A stretch of DNA of 64,000 nucleotides from Manihot esculenta (GCF_001659605.2 NC_035162.2:13225248-13289247); one strand, 5' to 3'; positions 25,601 to 38,124 are shown, numbered from the stretch's first letter. Notes: a model not told the origin generated them from the letters alone. Numbers and translations: made by a program.

Positions 25601-28142
25601 CAACTGCATGCATAATGCTTTCTGCTCTTACCTAAAATATTTTTGGCAACTTTTTATATTAAAAATTAATCATTAAAAAATATTAACTCGATCAAAGAAA
25701 CATTCACAGACTTAACCTGATAATAAGTATATCTGAGATAATAAGTATATCTGAGTAAATTTAAAAAGTCTTGAGTTCTACTCCCCAATTATCAATCTCC
25801 ATTTTTAAAAAATTCGATCAAAGAAAAATTTATATATATATATATTTTTATTTTTTAATCAGCGCCCAGCCTTTTAAATTAATAATCTAATACATGAATT
25901 ATACCTATTTTTCTATAGGGAAATTTGCGGACATAATTTTTTTATAAAATAAGAAATTAAATAAAACCTATTTATTTATATTTTAAATTTATAATAAAAT
26001 AAATGTAAATAAAAATTTCTCGTTTTTCAGAGTCTTCATATATATTATGTAATTTGATTTACATTCGTTGAATATGGATAAGAATTTTCGTATTCAATAA
26101 TTGTAAGCAAACTGTTGACTGATTGAGGCAGAATTTTATACTAAAGAGGAAACGACATCAAGAAAGAAACTAGAATCTTTTCTAATATGGCATTTTCTTA
26201 GTTTTGAAAATATTCAAAACTTGTTTTTTTTTTTTTTAAAAAAATTCTCTATATAAGTAGATATAGGCACACATTAAGATTTTAAAAATAATATTAATCT
26301 TTTTTAAAAAATATAAATGAATTCTTACGTAAATATATTTTTAATTATTTTTTAAAGTTAAAGTAAATAAATTATCTGGATATTAGTTTTTTTAAATATA
26401 AAAATTAATAAAAGTGATTAATTAAATTAAATTATATTAAATTCTTACAAAAATTTAAATTATACTTATTTGTGAAATTAATATTTAATTTTTTATTTTC
26501 CAAATTTTTTATTCATTACAGAAGACAAAGAAAAATATATAAAAAAAATCAACTATTACTAATAAAGAATAATTTTATAATTATAAAGAATTATTCATAT
26601 ACGTTATAATATTTAAATCTGTTAGAATTCAGTCGGTTCGATTTAAAATTAAATCGAATAGAATATATTAAAATTTTAATATTTATAAAAATCGAATTGA
26701 TTTTAATTAAAAATTAAATAAAATCGAACAGATCAAATTTGATTTGATTTAATTTGATTGTTTAAACTTTTAATAAATTTTTAAATTTTTATACCGTATT
26801 TATAATATTTTAAAAATTAATTAAATTATAATTTAATCTCTATATATTCATCCGCATCATAAATAGTTTATCGTCCTGAGCCTTCTACTACCATCATAGA
26901 CTTCATATAACATTTTTAAGGATCACAATGAAAATTAACAAATAGACTCTTATTAATTTTCCAAACAGGCTGTAAGTAAACTTTGTATTTCTCAATATGA
27001 AAAGCATATTACGCGACTCTTTACATGGTATTGGCAAGACATGTTCCCAAGTTTGAATTCAATGTAGAATCTAGTATATGTAAGATTACACACTGTACAA
27101 AAAGAAGAATTTAATCTATAGACAACCTATTTGCTAGCTAGGTTAATGTTCATCAAGGCACCAACACTACAAGGCTCAACCTTTAGGCACTCTGTTTCAT
27201 GAGCTTGACAGTTTTGACTCTGAAAATCATATTTTTTACTTAGAAAAAAAAATAAAAAATTGAGTTCTTTTTTGACAATTTATTGAGAAGATAAAATAAA
27301 AAATATTTTGAATTTTGATTTGATGGTTTAGGTCAATTATTATACTAAATTTAGTTCCCATGAATTGAAACCCTAGACATTGAAGAGTCTAAAGCATGAC
27401 AAGTGTCCAGTACGACATGCACAATACTCATTTTACGTATAAAATTCAACATAGTGATTCTCTTGCCCTACCTATAATGTCTTGTCCAATATTTTCTAAA
27501 TTAATAAAAGAATAAATTATTATTTAATCTTTATAAAAAATTTATTAATTTTAAAAAATATATTAAAATATTTTTAATATTAAAAAAAATTATTAATTAA
27601 TTTCATTAAATTTTAATGGTTAAATATTTTATTATTTAATTTTTATGATTTTAAAAATCACTTAGATTATTAATAAATATATTAATTAATCTTTCTGTAT
27701 TATAAATATTTTAAATATTTTAAATATTTATTGATTAAAATTAATAAAAAATTAATTAATAAATTTTTTATAATATAGTAATTAAATAGTAAATTTTCTT
27801 TAATAAAACCCTAAACCTAAACTGCTATCTTCAATTAGCATCACTCTCATTACCACATAGGGAAGAGAGAAAAGACCAGTGGTTAAGAAGGTGAAACAAA
27901 ACTACCAAAGCTAAATCAAAAACATCAGATAAAAAGCAGTTGCCTTGCCTCTGTCCATAGCCCACAAACAAACCCTTCCCTTCTGTGCCACTAAGAAAGA
28001 TTCATATCTTCAAACCCATAATAGTAAGCTTCTCTATTTACTTTCTACCTCTCTCTTTATAACATCTTTAATTCCTCTTCTCTCCTTCACATGTTCCTCC
28101 ATTAATTATTTTGAAAGCAAGAAAGAAGAAGAAGAAGAAGAG
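22649..28142. other. AT-rich intergenic region upstream of PI
   Basis: About 5.5 kb have no convincing gene. The first few hundred bases are the PTAC6 3'UTR. A small GC-richer island lies at 23950-24260 and is listed separately. A CT-rich tract is at 24231-24260. A degenerate segment at 26620-26780 carries weak ATCGAAT/TTCGGTT-like motifs. The last kilobase should hold the PI promoter, and the CT-rich leader begins before 28143. I found no clear CArG box by eye. Confidence 0.6.
23954..24034 (+). CDS. Possible 26-aa microprotein or orphan first exon
   Basis: A short open frame encodes a charged, helix-like peptide (KNKLEDLQTTVRREKRELRQ in the middle) with balanced codons, in otherwise AT-rich DNA. 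It could be a tiny gene, a gene relic, or a first exon, because a donor-like GG|GTAAAC overlaps its stop. I found no continuation downstream and do not recognise a family. Confidence 0.25.
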   Translation: MSLKNKLEDLQTTVRREKRELRQMAG

Positions 28143-29940
28143 ATGGGGAGAGGCAAGATTGAGATCAAAAGGATCGAGAACTCAAGCAACAGGCAAGTGA
28201 CCTACTCCAAGAGAAGAAATGGGATCATCAAAAAAGCTAAGGAAATCACAGTTTTGTGTGATGCTCAGGTTTCTTTGGTTATCTTTGCTAGTTCTGGGAA
28301 GATGCATGAGTACTGTAGCCCTTCTACCACGTATGATATATTTCTTCCCTTTTTTTTTTTCTCTTGTTTTTTTGTTTGTTTCTGAGTTTGAATTGGTTTC
28401 TGATAGTTGTGAATCTTTGCTTTTGAAGGTTGATTGATATTCTGGACAGGTATCACAAGCAATCTGGTAAAAGCCGGCTGTGGGATGCTAAACATGAGGT
28501 TCATTTTCCTTGTGTTTCTGTCTCTCTCTCGTCTGATAGTAGTTTGATTCAACCCTTTTGTCCATCGTTTTTCTTGTAAGGCATCTGGAATCCCAGTGGA
28601 AAATGACATGGGTTTCTTTTTGCTAAAAATATGATAGGAGACACAGTCTATGAATTCTATGAACAGATCTACAAATGGGATCCTCTCCCTCTGTGATTGT
28701 CTCTCTGTGTATGTGCATAGATATGTTACTGTCTTTAATTGTTGACTAAGAAAACTAAAAATGGTATGAACTGCAGCATGTGTGTATGAGTAGATCTGGT
28801 AAAAGTGTCTTCTACGCTTCCATTTCCTTGAAAATTTTGAAAGAACCTTTTAGATGAGAAGCAAATGAAAAATATATCAGTCTCTCTTTCTCTCTGTCTG
28901 TCTGTCTACAAACTTCAAGATGAGGCCTCAGCTAGGGTTTCTTAAACTTCTTGTTTCTGGAGATTAACCATTTACGTAGTACAAGCTATTATAAGAACAG
29001 ATCTGCTCATTGTTTATCATTCATTTTCCCGGATTTTCTTTTGAATTATTCACAAGATATATAAATTTGACATTTTTAGGGTTTTGTTAATGTAACAGAA
29101 CCTCAGCAATGAGATTGACAGAATCAAGAAAGAGAATGACAACATGCAGATTGAGCTCAGGTAAATTCCTCCCTCTCTCTCTATTATCTCTTTGTCCCTC
29201 TGATGTTTAAGCATGTTTCAGGCATCTGAAAGGGGAGGATATCACTTCTTTGCATCACCAAGAGCTGATGGTCATAGAGGAAGCCCTTGACAATGGCCTG
29301 GCCAGCGTTCGTGACAAAATGGCTAGTGAAGAACTCTAATCTTCTGGGGCTTCATGGCTTGATATTTATGTACAGAATTTTCAGACAAGTTCTAATTTTT
29401 CTTGCTTTGTTTCTTTTTTTTTTTTTTTGCTGGTCACAGATGGAGTACTACAATATGAAGAAGACAAATGTAAGTGTACTTGTATTTGTATCAGACCAGA
29501 AATTGATATATATGACATCTTTTCAAGTGAAAAAATTGAAGATGTTGTCTGCCTCAGACTTAATACACTTACTCTTTGCCCAATTACATTCAGGACGAGA
29601 TTTTGGAAGACATGAACAAGCGCCTGAGATTCTTTTGGGTAACCTTATCTTCTTCATTGCATACTGTAAATAATTTATTTTGCTATTTCTTGATTGGGTA
29701 ACCTTATCTTCAATCACACAGTCATTATTATGTCTTGATCTGATAATCATTACCCAAGTCAACATTATTTTGTCTCTTCTTTTTTCACAATATTAGCAAC
29801 AACAAGAGATGGCCATGGAAGAGAATGTGAGGGAGATGGAAAATCCTTACCATCAACAGAGGGTGAGGGACTACAATTCCCAGATGCCCTTCGCCTTCAG
29901 GGTGCAGCCAATTCAGCCAAATTTGCAAGAGAGGATGTAA
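28143..29940 (+). CDS. PI: PISTILLATA-type MADS-box transcription factor, 7 exons
   Basis: Exons: 28143-28330, 28429-28498, 29099-29160, 29222-29321, 29440-29469, 29594-29638, 29797-29940; 212 residues, usual for PI. The MADS domain ([20 protein letters not shown] onward) is residues 1-60. The I and K regions follow ([30 protein letters not shown]). The protein ends with the PI motif [18 protein letters not shown], which identifies the B-class PI/GLOBOSA lineage. PI heterodimerises with AP3 and binds CArG boxes to specify petals and stamens. Oddities: the exon 4 donor reads ATG|GC, giving a GC-AG intron; the I/K junction reads QSGKSRLWD, which seems one residue longer than usual; the exon 5 segment [10 protein letters not shown] is unlike the consensus I remember. 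The leader stays open in frame back to an ATG at 27945, but MGRGK is the family start. Confidence 0.92.
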
Positions 29941-31248
29941 AACATATTATCATGTTATATATGCACATGGCATCCAAAATCCTCTAGCTTAATTTTGATT
30001 TCTTAGCATGCAACTCTCTCTTCAGAATCCAGTAGGTTCTATTCTGTATGAGATATATGATCTCAAGCTTCTAAAGCATCTGCCACTGCTAAATCATGTA
30101 TTAAGTGTTTGTGTGAACTTGTTTCGGTAACAAAATTGCTCTATATTTATTTTTATTTAAATTGAATTTAGATAAATTCGTAGAACAAATATATAAAATT
30201 TAATAAAAATTTCATATTATTTTTTAGTCTGAATAAATATTTTTTAGAAAAGGAAAAGAGGAGAGTAACATGTTGTTTAATTCTATTTATTGCAGAGTAA
30301 GTAATTATTGGATATGAAAAATGTTTTTAATAAAAAAAAATAAAATGATGCTAAAAATATTTATGTAGAAAAAATGTAAAGTTATTAATAAAATTCCTAA
30401 ATACAAAAGATAACATTCTCTTTCATTCTTTTCCTAGAAAAGTCTAAATTTTTTCTTTTAAATATGAAAATTTAGTGCCTTAAATGCCAATCATTTTTTA
30501 AAAATGTATAAAAATATTATTTTAGGAATAAATGGAAGCTTATATACAGAAATGTATTGAAAATATGAAAAAAAAAGGAAAAAAGAAAAAAAGTTGAATA
30601 TAAGAGAAAGTGAAAATAAGTTTATATATTTGTTTTTCTTTTTTCCATAAACGGAAAATATGCTTCCGATTCTTACCTTTTTCTGTCATATGCACAAAAA
30701 GCACATTTGGCTCTAAATTCTACTTTAATTTAATTTCATTTACATAAAAATATTTATTATTAATTAAATACGAATTGTTTTGCTTGTGGGATTTATAGAT
30801 TATTTTATTATTTTATTTATATATATTGCGGATTATTTGTTATATTTTTAATTATATAATATATTTAAATTTTATTGATAATTAATTTACTTGTTAAAAC
30901 TAACTTTATTTCAATTGGTAATGGAAATTTTCTGACGGTAATTTATATAATTGATATATTTTTGTTGTAATTGAATATTTAAATAATTATTATTGTTGAT
31001 AAGATAAGATTTTAGTATTTAAAATTTAAAAGTAGTTTATACAAATTACAAATCTGAAAGTAAAAAAAAAAAAGAAAAAAAAAAGAGAGAATTCCACGTT
31101 CACCTTCTAAGTAATATTATTAACGTGGATAGCAAATTACTGTGGAGTGATTTTAAGGTTTAGCTTTGATGTATAGTTATGTTTTTTTCATGTAAAATAT
31201 TTTTAGTATTTTTTAAAGTTTGAAATATTTAAGGAAAAATATTTCATT

Positions 31249-31295
<47 letters not shown>

Positions 31296-31916
31296 TCTTT
31301 AAAATATTATTATGTTTAAAGTTTTAAAACTTTTTAACGTTAATATTTTTACCTAAAATTATTGACTTTTTTGTTTTTTTAATATTTCAACTAAATTATT
31401 AAAATATGAAAAATTACGTAAAAATTGTTAGAATTTTTCATTTCAGAATCTGTGATTCAATCTGTATTAAAGAAATACTCATAATATTACTAGTAAAAAG
31501 TGTTATAAAAAATATTGATATAAAAATCATATTACGATATATTAACTTAACATAGTTAAATCATATACATTAAAATGAAAATGAGTGAAATTACAAGTAT
31601 ATTATATATACATATATATAATTAATAATTATATTTTAATTATTATATCAGTATTTTTAATGGTATTAAAAATTATCGATATTTACTATAAATGCTATTT
31701 TAACATAAAATTAAATTATAAAGTTTAAAATGAAAATTATCAAAGCACAAATTATTTTTTATATTTTTTTCAAAATTTAAAGCTGAAGGCAAGGAACAAT
31801 AGGATTGTGAATTACATTGTCACTATTGTTGGGTTGTTAGCAAATTAGTTTTTATTAACTGTTTCGTTATTTTGCCATTTTTTGCAAAAAGGAAAAGCAA
31901 GAAAGTAATTGATTTT
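29941..31916. other. AT-rich intergenic region
   Basis: This stretch runs from the PI stop codon to the retrotransposon. It is very AT-rich with no coding signal and includes the PI 3'UTR and a TA microsatellite. Nothing else could be identified. Confidence 0.6.
31252..31293. repeat. (AT)n microsatellite
   Basis: About 21 uninterrupted AT units in intergenic DNA between PI and the LTR retrotransposon. Confidence 0.97.
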
Positions 31917-32710
31917 TGTAACGACCCGGAAATCGACATCCCTCTGTAACGGCCCGAACCGCTACCGGCGCTAGGATCCAGATCGGCTTAAGGCCGCCGG
32001 GACCCGTAGCAAGTCAAACATACCTTCTATCACCTGGTCAAATCTCTTACATGATCAAAATTTTAACATAAAAACTGTAACATCTGATGTAAATACCGAA
32101 CTTGACCTGTATGCAATATAACTGAAAACATAAAAGAACCCCCTATTAGAGCCCTCATCAAAACTCTAGCTGGGTCAACCTAACATACATCAAGCTGGAA
32201 TTACATCCAAAGAACTAGAACCTAACATGTGCATGCATCAAACCACAAACATAAGACCTCCACTAGGGTCCTCATCAAATACACTAGCGTGGTAAACACT
32301 ACATGCCACAAGTTTAGTTCAAACACAACTCAACATCTAAACCATAACATACATCATGTACTAAAAAGGGACTAACCAAGTTTTAGGGCCAAGCACAACA
32401 CTAATCCATAAACATAACTCTACTAACTTGCATTACATTACATTTCATTATCTTACAATCCATTATATCAATTTATATTACATGTCCACACTAAGAGTAC
32501 TAATCTATTACATACGCACGACCTTAACTCTTGAGACTTCCCGATCGACCTCCTACCTGCAATACTGGGGTTAGGGGAAAGGGGTGAGCTAAAAAGCCCA
32601 GTGAGTAGAAACAATAAAAACAGTTCATTAATTACATGCTTTTATGAAATGCGTCATAGCACAAACAATTCACATCACGGATTGGACATGACCTCCAAAG
32701 CTCCCTCTGT

Positions 32711-32838
32711 CGGTGCCCGGCCCCCAAAGGAGCTCACACAAGACTTTCATTACATAACATGGTGCCCGGCCCCCGAAGGAGCTCACACAAGACTTTCTAC
32801 ATGGTGCCCGGCCCTCAAAGGAGCTCCACATGACTTCT
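32711..32838. repeat. Three-copy tandem repeat in left LTR
   Basis: Three copies of a unit beginning GGTGCCCGGCCC and followed by (C/G)AAGGAGCTC start near 32712, 32761 and 32803. The same array is in the other LTR, so it predates insertion. Confidence 0.85.
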
Positions 32839-33204
32839 CTTGTCATGACAGATCGTGGGCCATTGGGGTCGCCTTGGTCCATCCACATCAACAGTAATTA
32901 ATGCAATGCGTCATATTAGTGTAACTAGTGCAATCAACATGATGTATGGACATGCTTTAGGCATTTGATTTCGTAAAATAAAAGATTAAGTTCAGTTCTA
33001 CTCACCTTTGGCAGATGCTGGACTGACTCTACAACAGCTAACACTAATGGCCTCCTCGGTCCCTCGGGTCCGATCCTACACAGGTGGACTCGAATGAGGT
33101 GTCAACACACTCTAAACAACTCATAAACAACTCCCCAAAAACCCCCTAAAACATCACTTAAACATGTATAGAAAACAACCATGAAAGGGCTGGACAGGGC
33201 ACTT

Positions 33205-33465
33205 TTGGGGGCACCTTCGACGGCCGAAGGTCCCTTCCAGAGACGAAAGTCATGCAGGTTCGGCGGCAGGTTCGGCGGCAGGTTCGGCGGCCTAAGCCTC
33301 TCTCCAGATCCGAAAGTCAGGCACTTTCGACGGCCGAACATCACCTTCGCCGGCCGAAAGTCTGCTCCAGATCCGAAACACAACTTTCGGGGGCAAGGTT
33401 AGGCGGCCAAACCATGCATACTAAGCAGGTTCGGCGGCCGAAACCACCTTCGGCGGCCGAACCTG
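33205..33465. repeat. Palindromic TTCGGCGGCCGAA cluster, left LTR
   Basis: About eight full or variant copies of TTCGGCGGCCGAA, a 13-nt palindrome around a central G, alternate with short spacers. Two further copies lie at about 34191 and 34264 in the same LTR. Confidence 0.9.
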
Positions 33466-34472
33466 AGTTCATCCAAAACTCAGCCTCTTATGCATACAAG
33501 CCTCCCAAGCCTTCCAAACACCCCAAACAAGCACCCAACCTTTTAAAAACATGCATAAACCCATAACCATGCACAAAGGAGCTTAAACAAGCTTAAACTC
33601 CAACAAAGAACATCATAAAGCATACATAAATAGCTTATGACCCACATAAGCGAAAACCATCAAAACTACTCAAAACCTCACTTGCTCTCTCCCAATCATG
33701 CATACACTCTCCCACATGCATAAAGGGGCATAATGTAACATAAACTCCTCAACACAACATCACATAACATACATTGGGCATACAATCCACATAAACCTAA
33801 ACATGCATAGCTACCCTTACTCAACCATCAAAACATCTTTAAACTTACTTAAAACTTCATTAAAACACAAGGAAAGCAAGGATCTACACTTACCTCGTGA
33901 AGATCGAGGGGTGGTACGATCCCTAACTCGGAGGTGTGGAGGATCCAAGCTCCAAAAGCCTCCAAGATCCCAAAACTCCTATTTAAGCTTCAAAACTTCA
34001 AAACAATGGTAGAACTCATGAAAACTTGAGGGATGGGTAGAGAAAGCATGAAAACGACCAAAGGAGAGTATAAACTCACCTAAGCTCGAGAATGGGGAGA
34101 AAACTCGCCCATTTTCGATCTGAGGGCTCTTTATAGGTGGCCTGGTCAAAGACCTTCGGCAACCTAGCGTGCCCCCTAAACTCATGCATGTTCGGCGGCC
34201 GAACTTGAGGTTCGTTCAAACAAAGCTTTCGGAGGCCAAAAGCGCTCCCGAAACCTTCCCATGTTCGGCGGCCGAACCTGGCAAATACCTCCTTGGTCTT
34301 TTCTTTTCAAAACTCAATTCTTTTCCATTTAAAACCATAAAATCACGCGAAAACATTTTAGAAACACATTTTACCCCTCTAGAAGCCTCTGGCATCTTCA
34401 GAATTCCAGATTCCAACGGAGATTCCGCCGGAAGGTAGGGATTCCGATGCCGGAATCTAACCGGGTATTACA

Positions 34473-34487
34473 TTCTTCCCCCCTTTA
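34473..34487 (-). other. Polypurine tract of the gypsy element
   Basis: On the minus strand AAAGGGGGGAAGAA directly precedes the LTR start TGTAATACC. This is the expected plus-strand priming site and fixes the orientation of the element. Confidence 0.85.
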
Positions 34488-34579
34488 AGAACATTCGTCC
34501 CTGAATGTTCAACAAAGAAACAGGCATTCTTAAAACATAGCATCAAGCATACATAAACAAGCAAGCAAAACCTAAAAAC

Positions 34580-34840
34580 CTCTCTCCTAAAAGAGAGACA
34601 CAGGTACTGCTGGAGTACAAACTCCCGGTCTCCTAGGCCCTCACTACCAACCAGTGGTGATTTCCACAAACCTTTCACCATCGAGATTTCCTAGTTCCTC
34701 TGCTTCTTGACTTATGTGTCTATGATCCGCACTAACTGCTCAACATAGGTGAGACCTCCAAGATCTCCACCTCTGGTTCTTTAAGAACCCTACTAGGACC
34801 TAACACAAACTTCCATAACGTAGGAACATGGAAATCTGAA
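34580..34840 (-). pseudogene. Integrase C-terminal (chromodomain-like) remnant
   Basis: The minus strand gives fragments such as FHVPTLWKFVLGPSRVL and, after stops, MVKGLWKSPLVGSEG. These resemble the end of a chromovirus-type integrase, where a FHVSML-like motif precedes a VKVLW-like chromodomain strand. Stops and frame changes show that it is dead. Confidence 0.6.
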
Positions 34841-34989
34841 TGGATTTTCTCCATAAAGAATCACCCTTCCCAAAGAGACACCTTAGCAATACCCAACCTT
34901 CACCTGAAACTCAACACGTTTCCACTGCGCTACTCCGATCCAAACTCCTCTCTCTTCTCTACTAAACTATACTATCCCTAACTCTCAAC

Positions 34990-35205
34990 AGGTAGTATCC
35001 GGATTTCAGATCTATCTAGGAAAACAACTAGCTCCTGCTAGTTGATCCAATAGGTCACCAATCCTAAGGGTTACCTGTCCTTGGTAGCATCCTTGTTCAA
35101 CTGCTTACAGTCGTTACAAAGTCTCAAGGATCCATCCTTCATTTCCCACAACAACACTGGAACACTCCAGGGTGAGGTACTAGGTCAGATAAAACCCTTG
35201 TCTAC
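34990..35205 (-). pseudogene. Reverse transcriptase remnant
   Basis: The minus strand reads KGFI, a stop, then PSTSPWSVPVLLWEMKDGSL and RLCNDCKQLNKDATKDR. This matches the segment before the catalytic strand of gypsy reverse transcriptases. In-frame stops are present and the catalytic YxDD part is missing. Confidence 0.75.
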
Positions 35206-35692
35206 CAAGTCTCGCCACTACTCTGACTACTACCTCTCTCTACAACTGGCACTGAGGCTGGTTTCCCGACCTGACTGCTAAACTCTCAACAAGAGCTCGA
35301 TCCCTCTGACAACCCCTCCTACGCACCCTACGAACCTGACAGGCTGACATCAAACCTCTAGGCATACCTACACTGTCCCCTCAGAAAACTACCTCTGACC
35401 CATCCTGTCCTCTAAGCCTGACTACCTTGTCTCTGCAGACCAAGATAGCACCACAAGCAGAAAAACCCAGTCCAACCCTAAACTGACGTCCAGACAGTCA
35501 AGTCTAGGACCTCAAAGTAGGGTGGAAGGCATCTACCCTCAACTGATACAGAACTGAACCGACAGACTGACTCTGCCACAGATGGATCACACTTGGGTCC
35601 ACTGACCCAAAGAGAACACTCTAGGCCCAGAAGTTATCAACTCAACCTCTCAACGGCTCCTAGAGCAACTAAAAAAAGAGAAGCACCAGGGC

Positions 35693-36580
35693 TCACAAAA
35701 CATACACATCAGAACATTCGAAAGTGAGCGTACCTGACACCACCATGTTCAATGTGTCTGCCTCCTGCTGAGCTTGGGTGAAGATCCGAGCTGGAGCTGA
35801 CGGACCTTCTCCACGGAAACCAGCTGAAGAAGAGGCTGCCCCTCTTCCTCCGCCTCGACCACCAACCTGAGACATGGCTGGAGCTACTGGCTGAGCCGCT
35901 CTACCTGAAGCTACCTGCTGAGACTGTGCCAACCAGGGCGCAATGGGACACTCACGTACCATGTGCCCTTCCTGACCGTATCTAAAACATAGATTAGTCC
36001 CAATCAGACAGACCCCCTTGTGCGGCCTACCGCACCGCAAGCATCTTGAACTGCATGAGCCAGAGCTCGAACCACCACCTAATCCCAGACTAGACTTCAA
36101 ATTCTTTCAAAACTTCTTCCTCTTCCCCCTCAGGGTTCTTCCCCATTTCTTACTTTTCGTGGAGGCTGTACTCAGAGTGGAGGGATCAATTCCTCCTGAA
36201 CCTGAGATTCTGGAATCCTGAGTCTGAGCATCCTCCTGAGAATCTCCCATACCTTCTTCTGGCACTCTGATTCCCAACCTGACATCTCTTCTCTGAACAT
36301 CCAACTCTACTTCCCTTATACTAGCTGACATCCTTCTTGGAGCCATTCCTTCTCTGCTTGCATCAAAAGACTTTCCAGGGTCCCTTGATGTTCCCCATCT
36401 GCTGACTCCCCATGACTGCGCTCTTGACAGAGCAGGGGGAAAGGTGTCCAAACCTTCCCTCTCAGATGGAACTCCAGTCGATTCCACAGATCGACGAAAG
36501 CCTCGCATCCTAGCTCCTCTGAAGAACAACACACAAGCAAACAAACAAGCATTAGCATCATACGGTTCATATGAAAACAC
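35693..36580 (-). pseudogene. gag remnant with altered zinc knuckle
   Basis: A variable N-terminal gag segment (MAPRRMSASIREVELDVQRR from 36346) runs in the same frame, across one TGA stop near 36107, into a zinc-knuckle region. The usual gag core of some 200 residues between them is absent. The knuckle reads CFRYGQEGHMVRECP, so the second metal-binding Cys is Tyr. After it, ADTLNMVVSGTLTF resembles the start of the protease, and the frame stops at 35693. Confidence 0.8.
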
Positions 36581-36818
36581 ATGAACCTACAACATACATA
36601 GCATTCATAGCATATCATACATAACATTAATGCACATGCATAAAATCATGGCATTTCACATCAATATTCAAGACAGGACTCCACATCCTATCCTTGTGGA
36701 CATGATTTTTCCTATTGTGCTTGCCCTTCTATGACCTCTAAACCAACCTCTTTCTGATGTGGGATATCTCTAACCCATGAGCATTTTTGCTCAGCACACC
36801 GTACTGATGAGGCCCTAT

Positions 36819-36830
36819 GCTCTGATACTA
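36819..36830 (-). other. Primer-binding site (tRNA-iMet type)
   Basis: TAGTATCAGAGC on the minus strand, three bases inside the right LTR, differs by one base from TGGTATCAGAGC, the common initiator-Met tRNA primer site of plant LTR elements. Confidence 0.8.
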
Positions 36831-37628
36831 ATCTGTAACGACCCGAAAACCGATACCCCTCTGTAACGGCCCGAACCGCTATCGGCGCTAGGATCCAGAT
36901 CGGCTTAAGGTCGCCGGGACCCGTAGCAAGCCAAACATACCTCCTATCACCTGGTCAAATCCCATACATGATCAAAACTTTAACATAAAAACTGTAACAT
37001 CTGATGTAAATACCGAGCTTGACGTGTATGCAACATAACTGAAAACATAAAAGAACCCCCTACTAGAGCCCTCATCAAAACTCTAGCTGGGTCAACCTAA
37101 CATACATCAAGCTGGGATTACATCCAAAGAACTAGAACCTAACCTGTGCATGCATCAAACCACAAACATAAGACCTCCACTAGGGTCCTCATCAAATAAC
37201 ACTAGCGTGGTAAACACTACATGCCACAAGTTTAGTTCAAACACAACTCAACATCTAAACCATAACATACATCATGTACTAAAAAGGGACTAACAAAGTC
37301 TTAGGGCCAAGCACAACACTAATCCATAAACATAACTCTACTAACTTGCATTACATTACATTTCATTATCTTACAATCCATTATATCAATTTATATTACA
37401 TGTCCACACTAAGAGTACTAATCTATTACATACGCACGACCTTAACTCTTGAGACTTCCCGATCGACCTCCTACCTGCAACACTGGGGTTAGGGGAAAGG
37501 GGTGAGCTAAAAAGCCCAGTGAGTAGAAACAATAAAAACAGTTCATTAATTACATGCTTTTATGAAATGCGTCATAGCACAAACAATTCACATCACGTAT
37601 TGGACATGACCTCCAAAGCTCCCTCTGT

Positions 37629-37757
37629 CAGTGCCCAGCCCCCAAAGGAGCTCACACAGGACTTTCATTACATAACATGGTGCCCGGCCCCCGAAGGAGC
37701 TCACACAGGACTTTCTACATGGTGCCCGGCCCTCAAAGGAGCTCCACAGGACTTCTC
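37629..37757. repeat. Three-copy tandem repeat in right LTR
   Basis: This is the counterpart of the array at 32711-32838, with the same three GGTGCCCGGCCC-type units; the first is changed to GTGCCCAGCCC. Confidence 0.85.
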
Positions 37758-38124
37758 TTGTCATGACAGATCGTGGGCCATTGGGGTCGCCTTGGTCCAT
37801 CCACATCAACAGTAATTAATGCAATGCGTCATATTCGTGTAACTAGTGTAATCAACCTATTACATATAAACATGATGCATGAACATGCTTTAGGCATTTA
37901 ATTTCGTAAAATAAAAGATTAAGTTCAGTTCTACTCACCTCTGGCAGACGCTGGACTGACTCTGCAACAGCTAACACTGATGGCCTCCTCGGTCCCTCAG
38001 ATCCGATCCTACACAGGTGGACTCGAATGAGGTGCCAACACACTCTAAACAACTCCCCAAAAATCCCCTAAAAGATCACTTAAACATGCATAGAAAACAA
38101 CCATGAAAGGGCTGGACAGGGCAC

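Larger units (their letters stand above)
31917..34472 (-). repeat. 3' LTR of the gypsy element
   Basis: This is the left-hand copy. It is nearly identical to 36834-39356 over its whole length but carries an extra segment of a few tens of bases around 33316-33360 with additional palindromic units. The outer end shows a partial duplication: TGTAACG(A/G)CCCG occurs at 31917 and again at 31945. Confidence 0.95.

Noticed and set aside
26620..26780. Possible second TTCGGTT-type foldback element; similar weak signals near 10960-11430 and 61930-62280
   Set aside because: The motifs are degenerate and AT-rich, and no target duplications or defined ends could be found.
32601..33566. Several open frames in both LTRs, repeated near 37519-38351
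   Set aside because: They occur in duplicate because they lie in LTRs. They consist of translated tandem repeats and palindromes, with no protein family resemblance.
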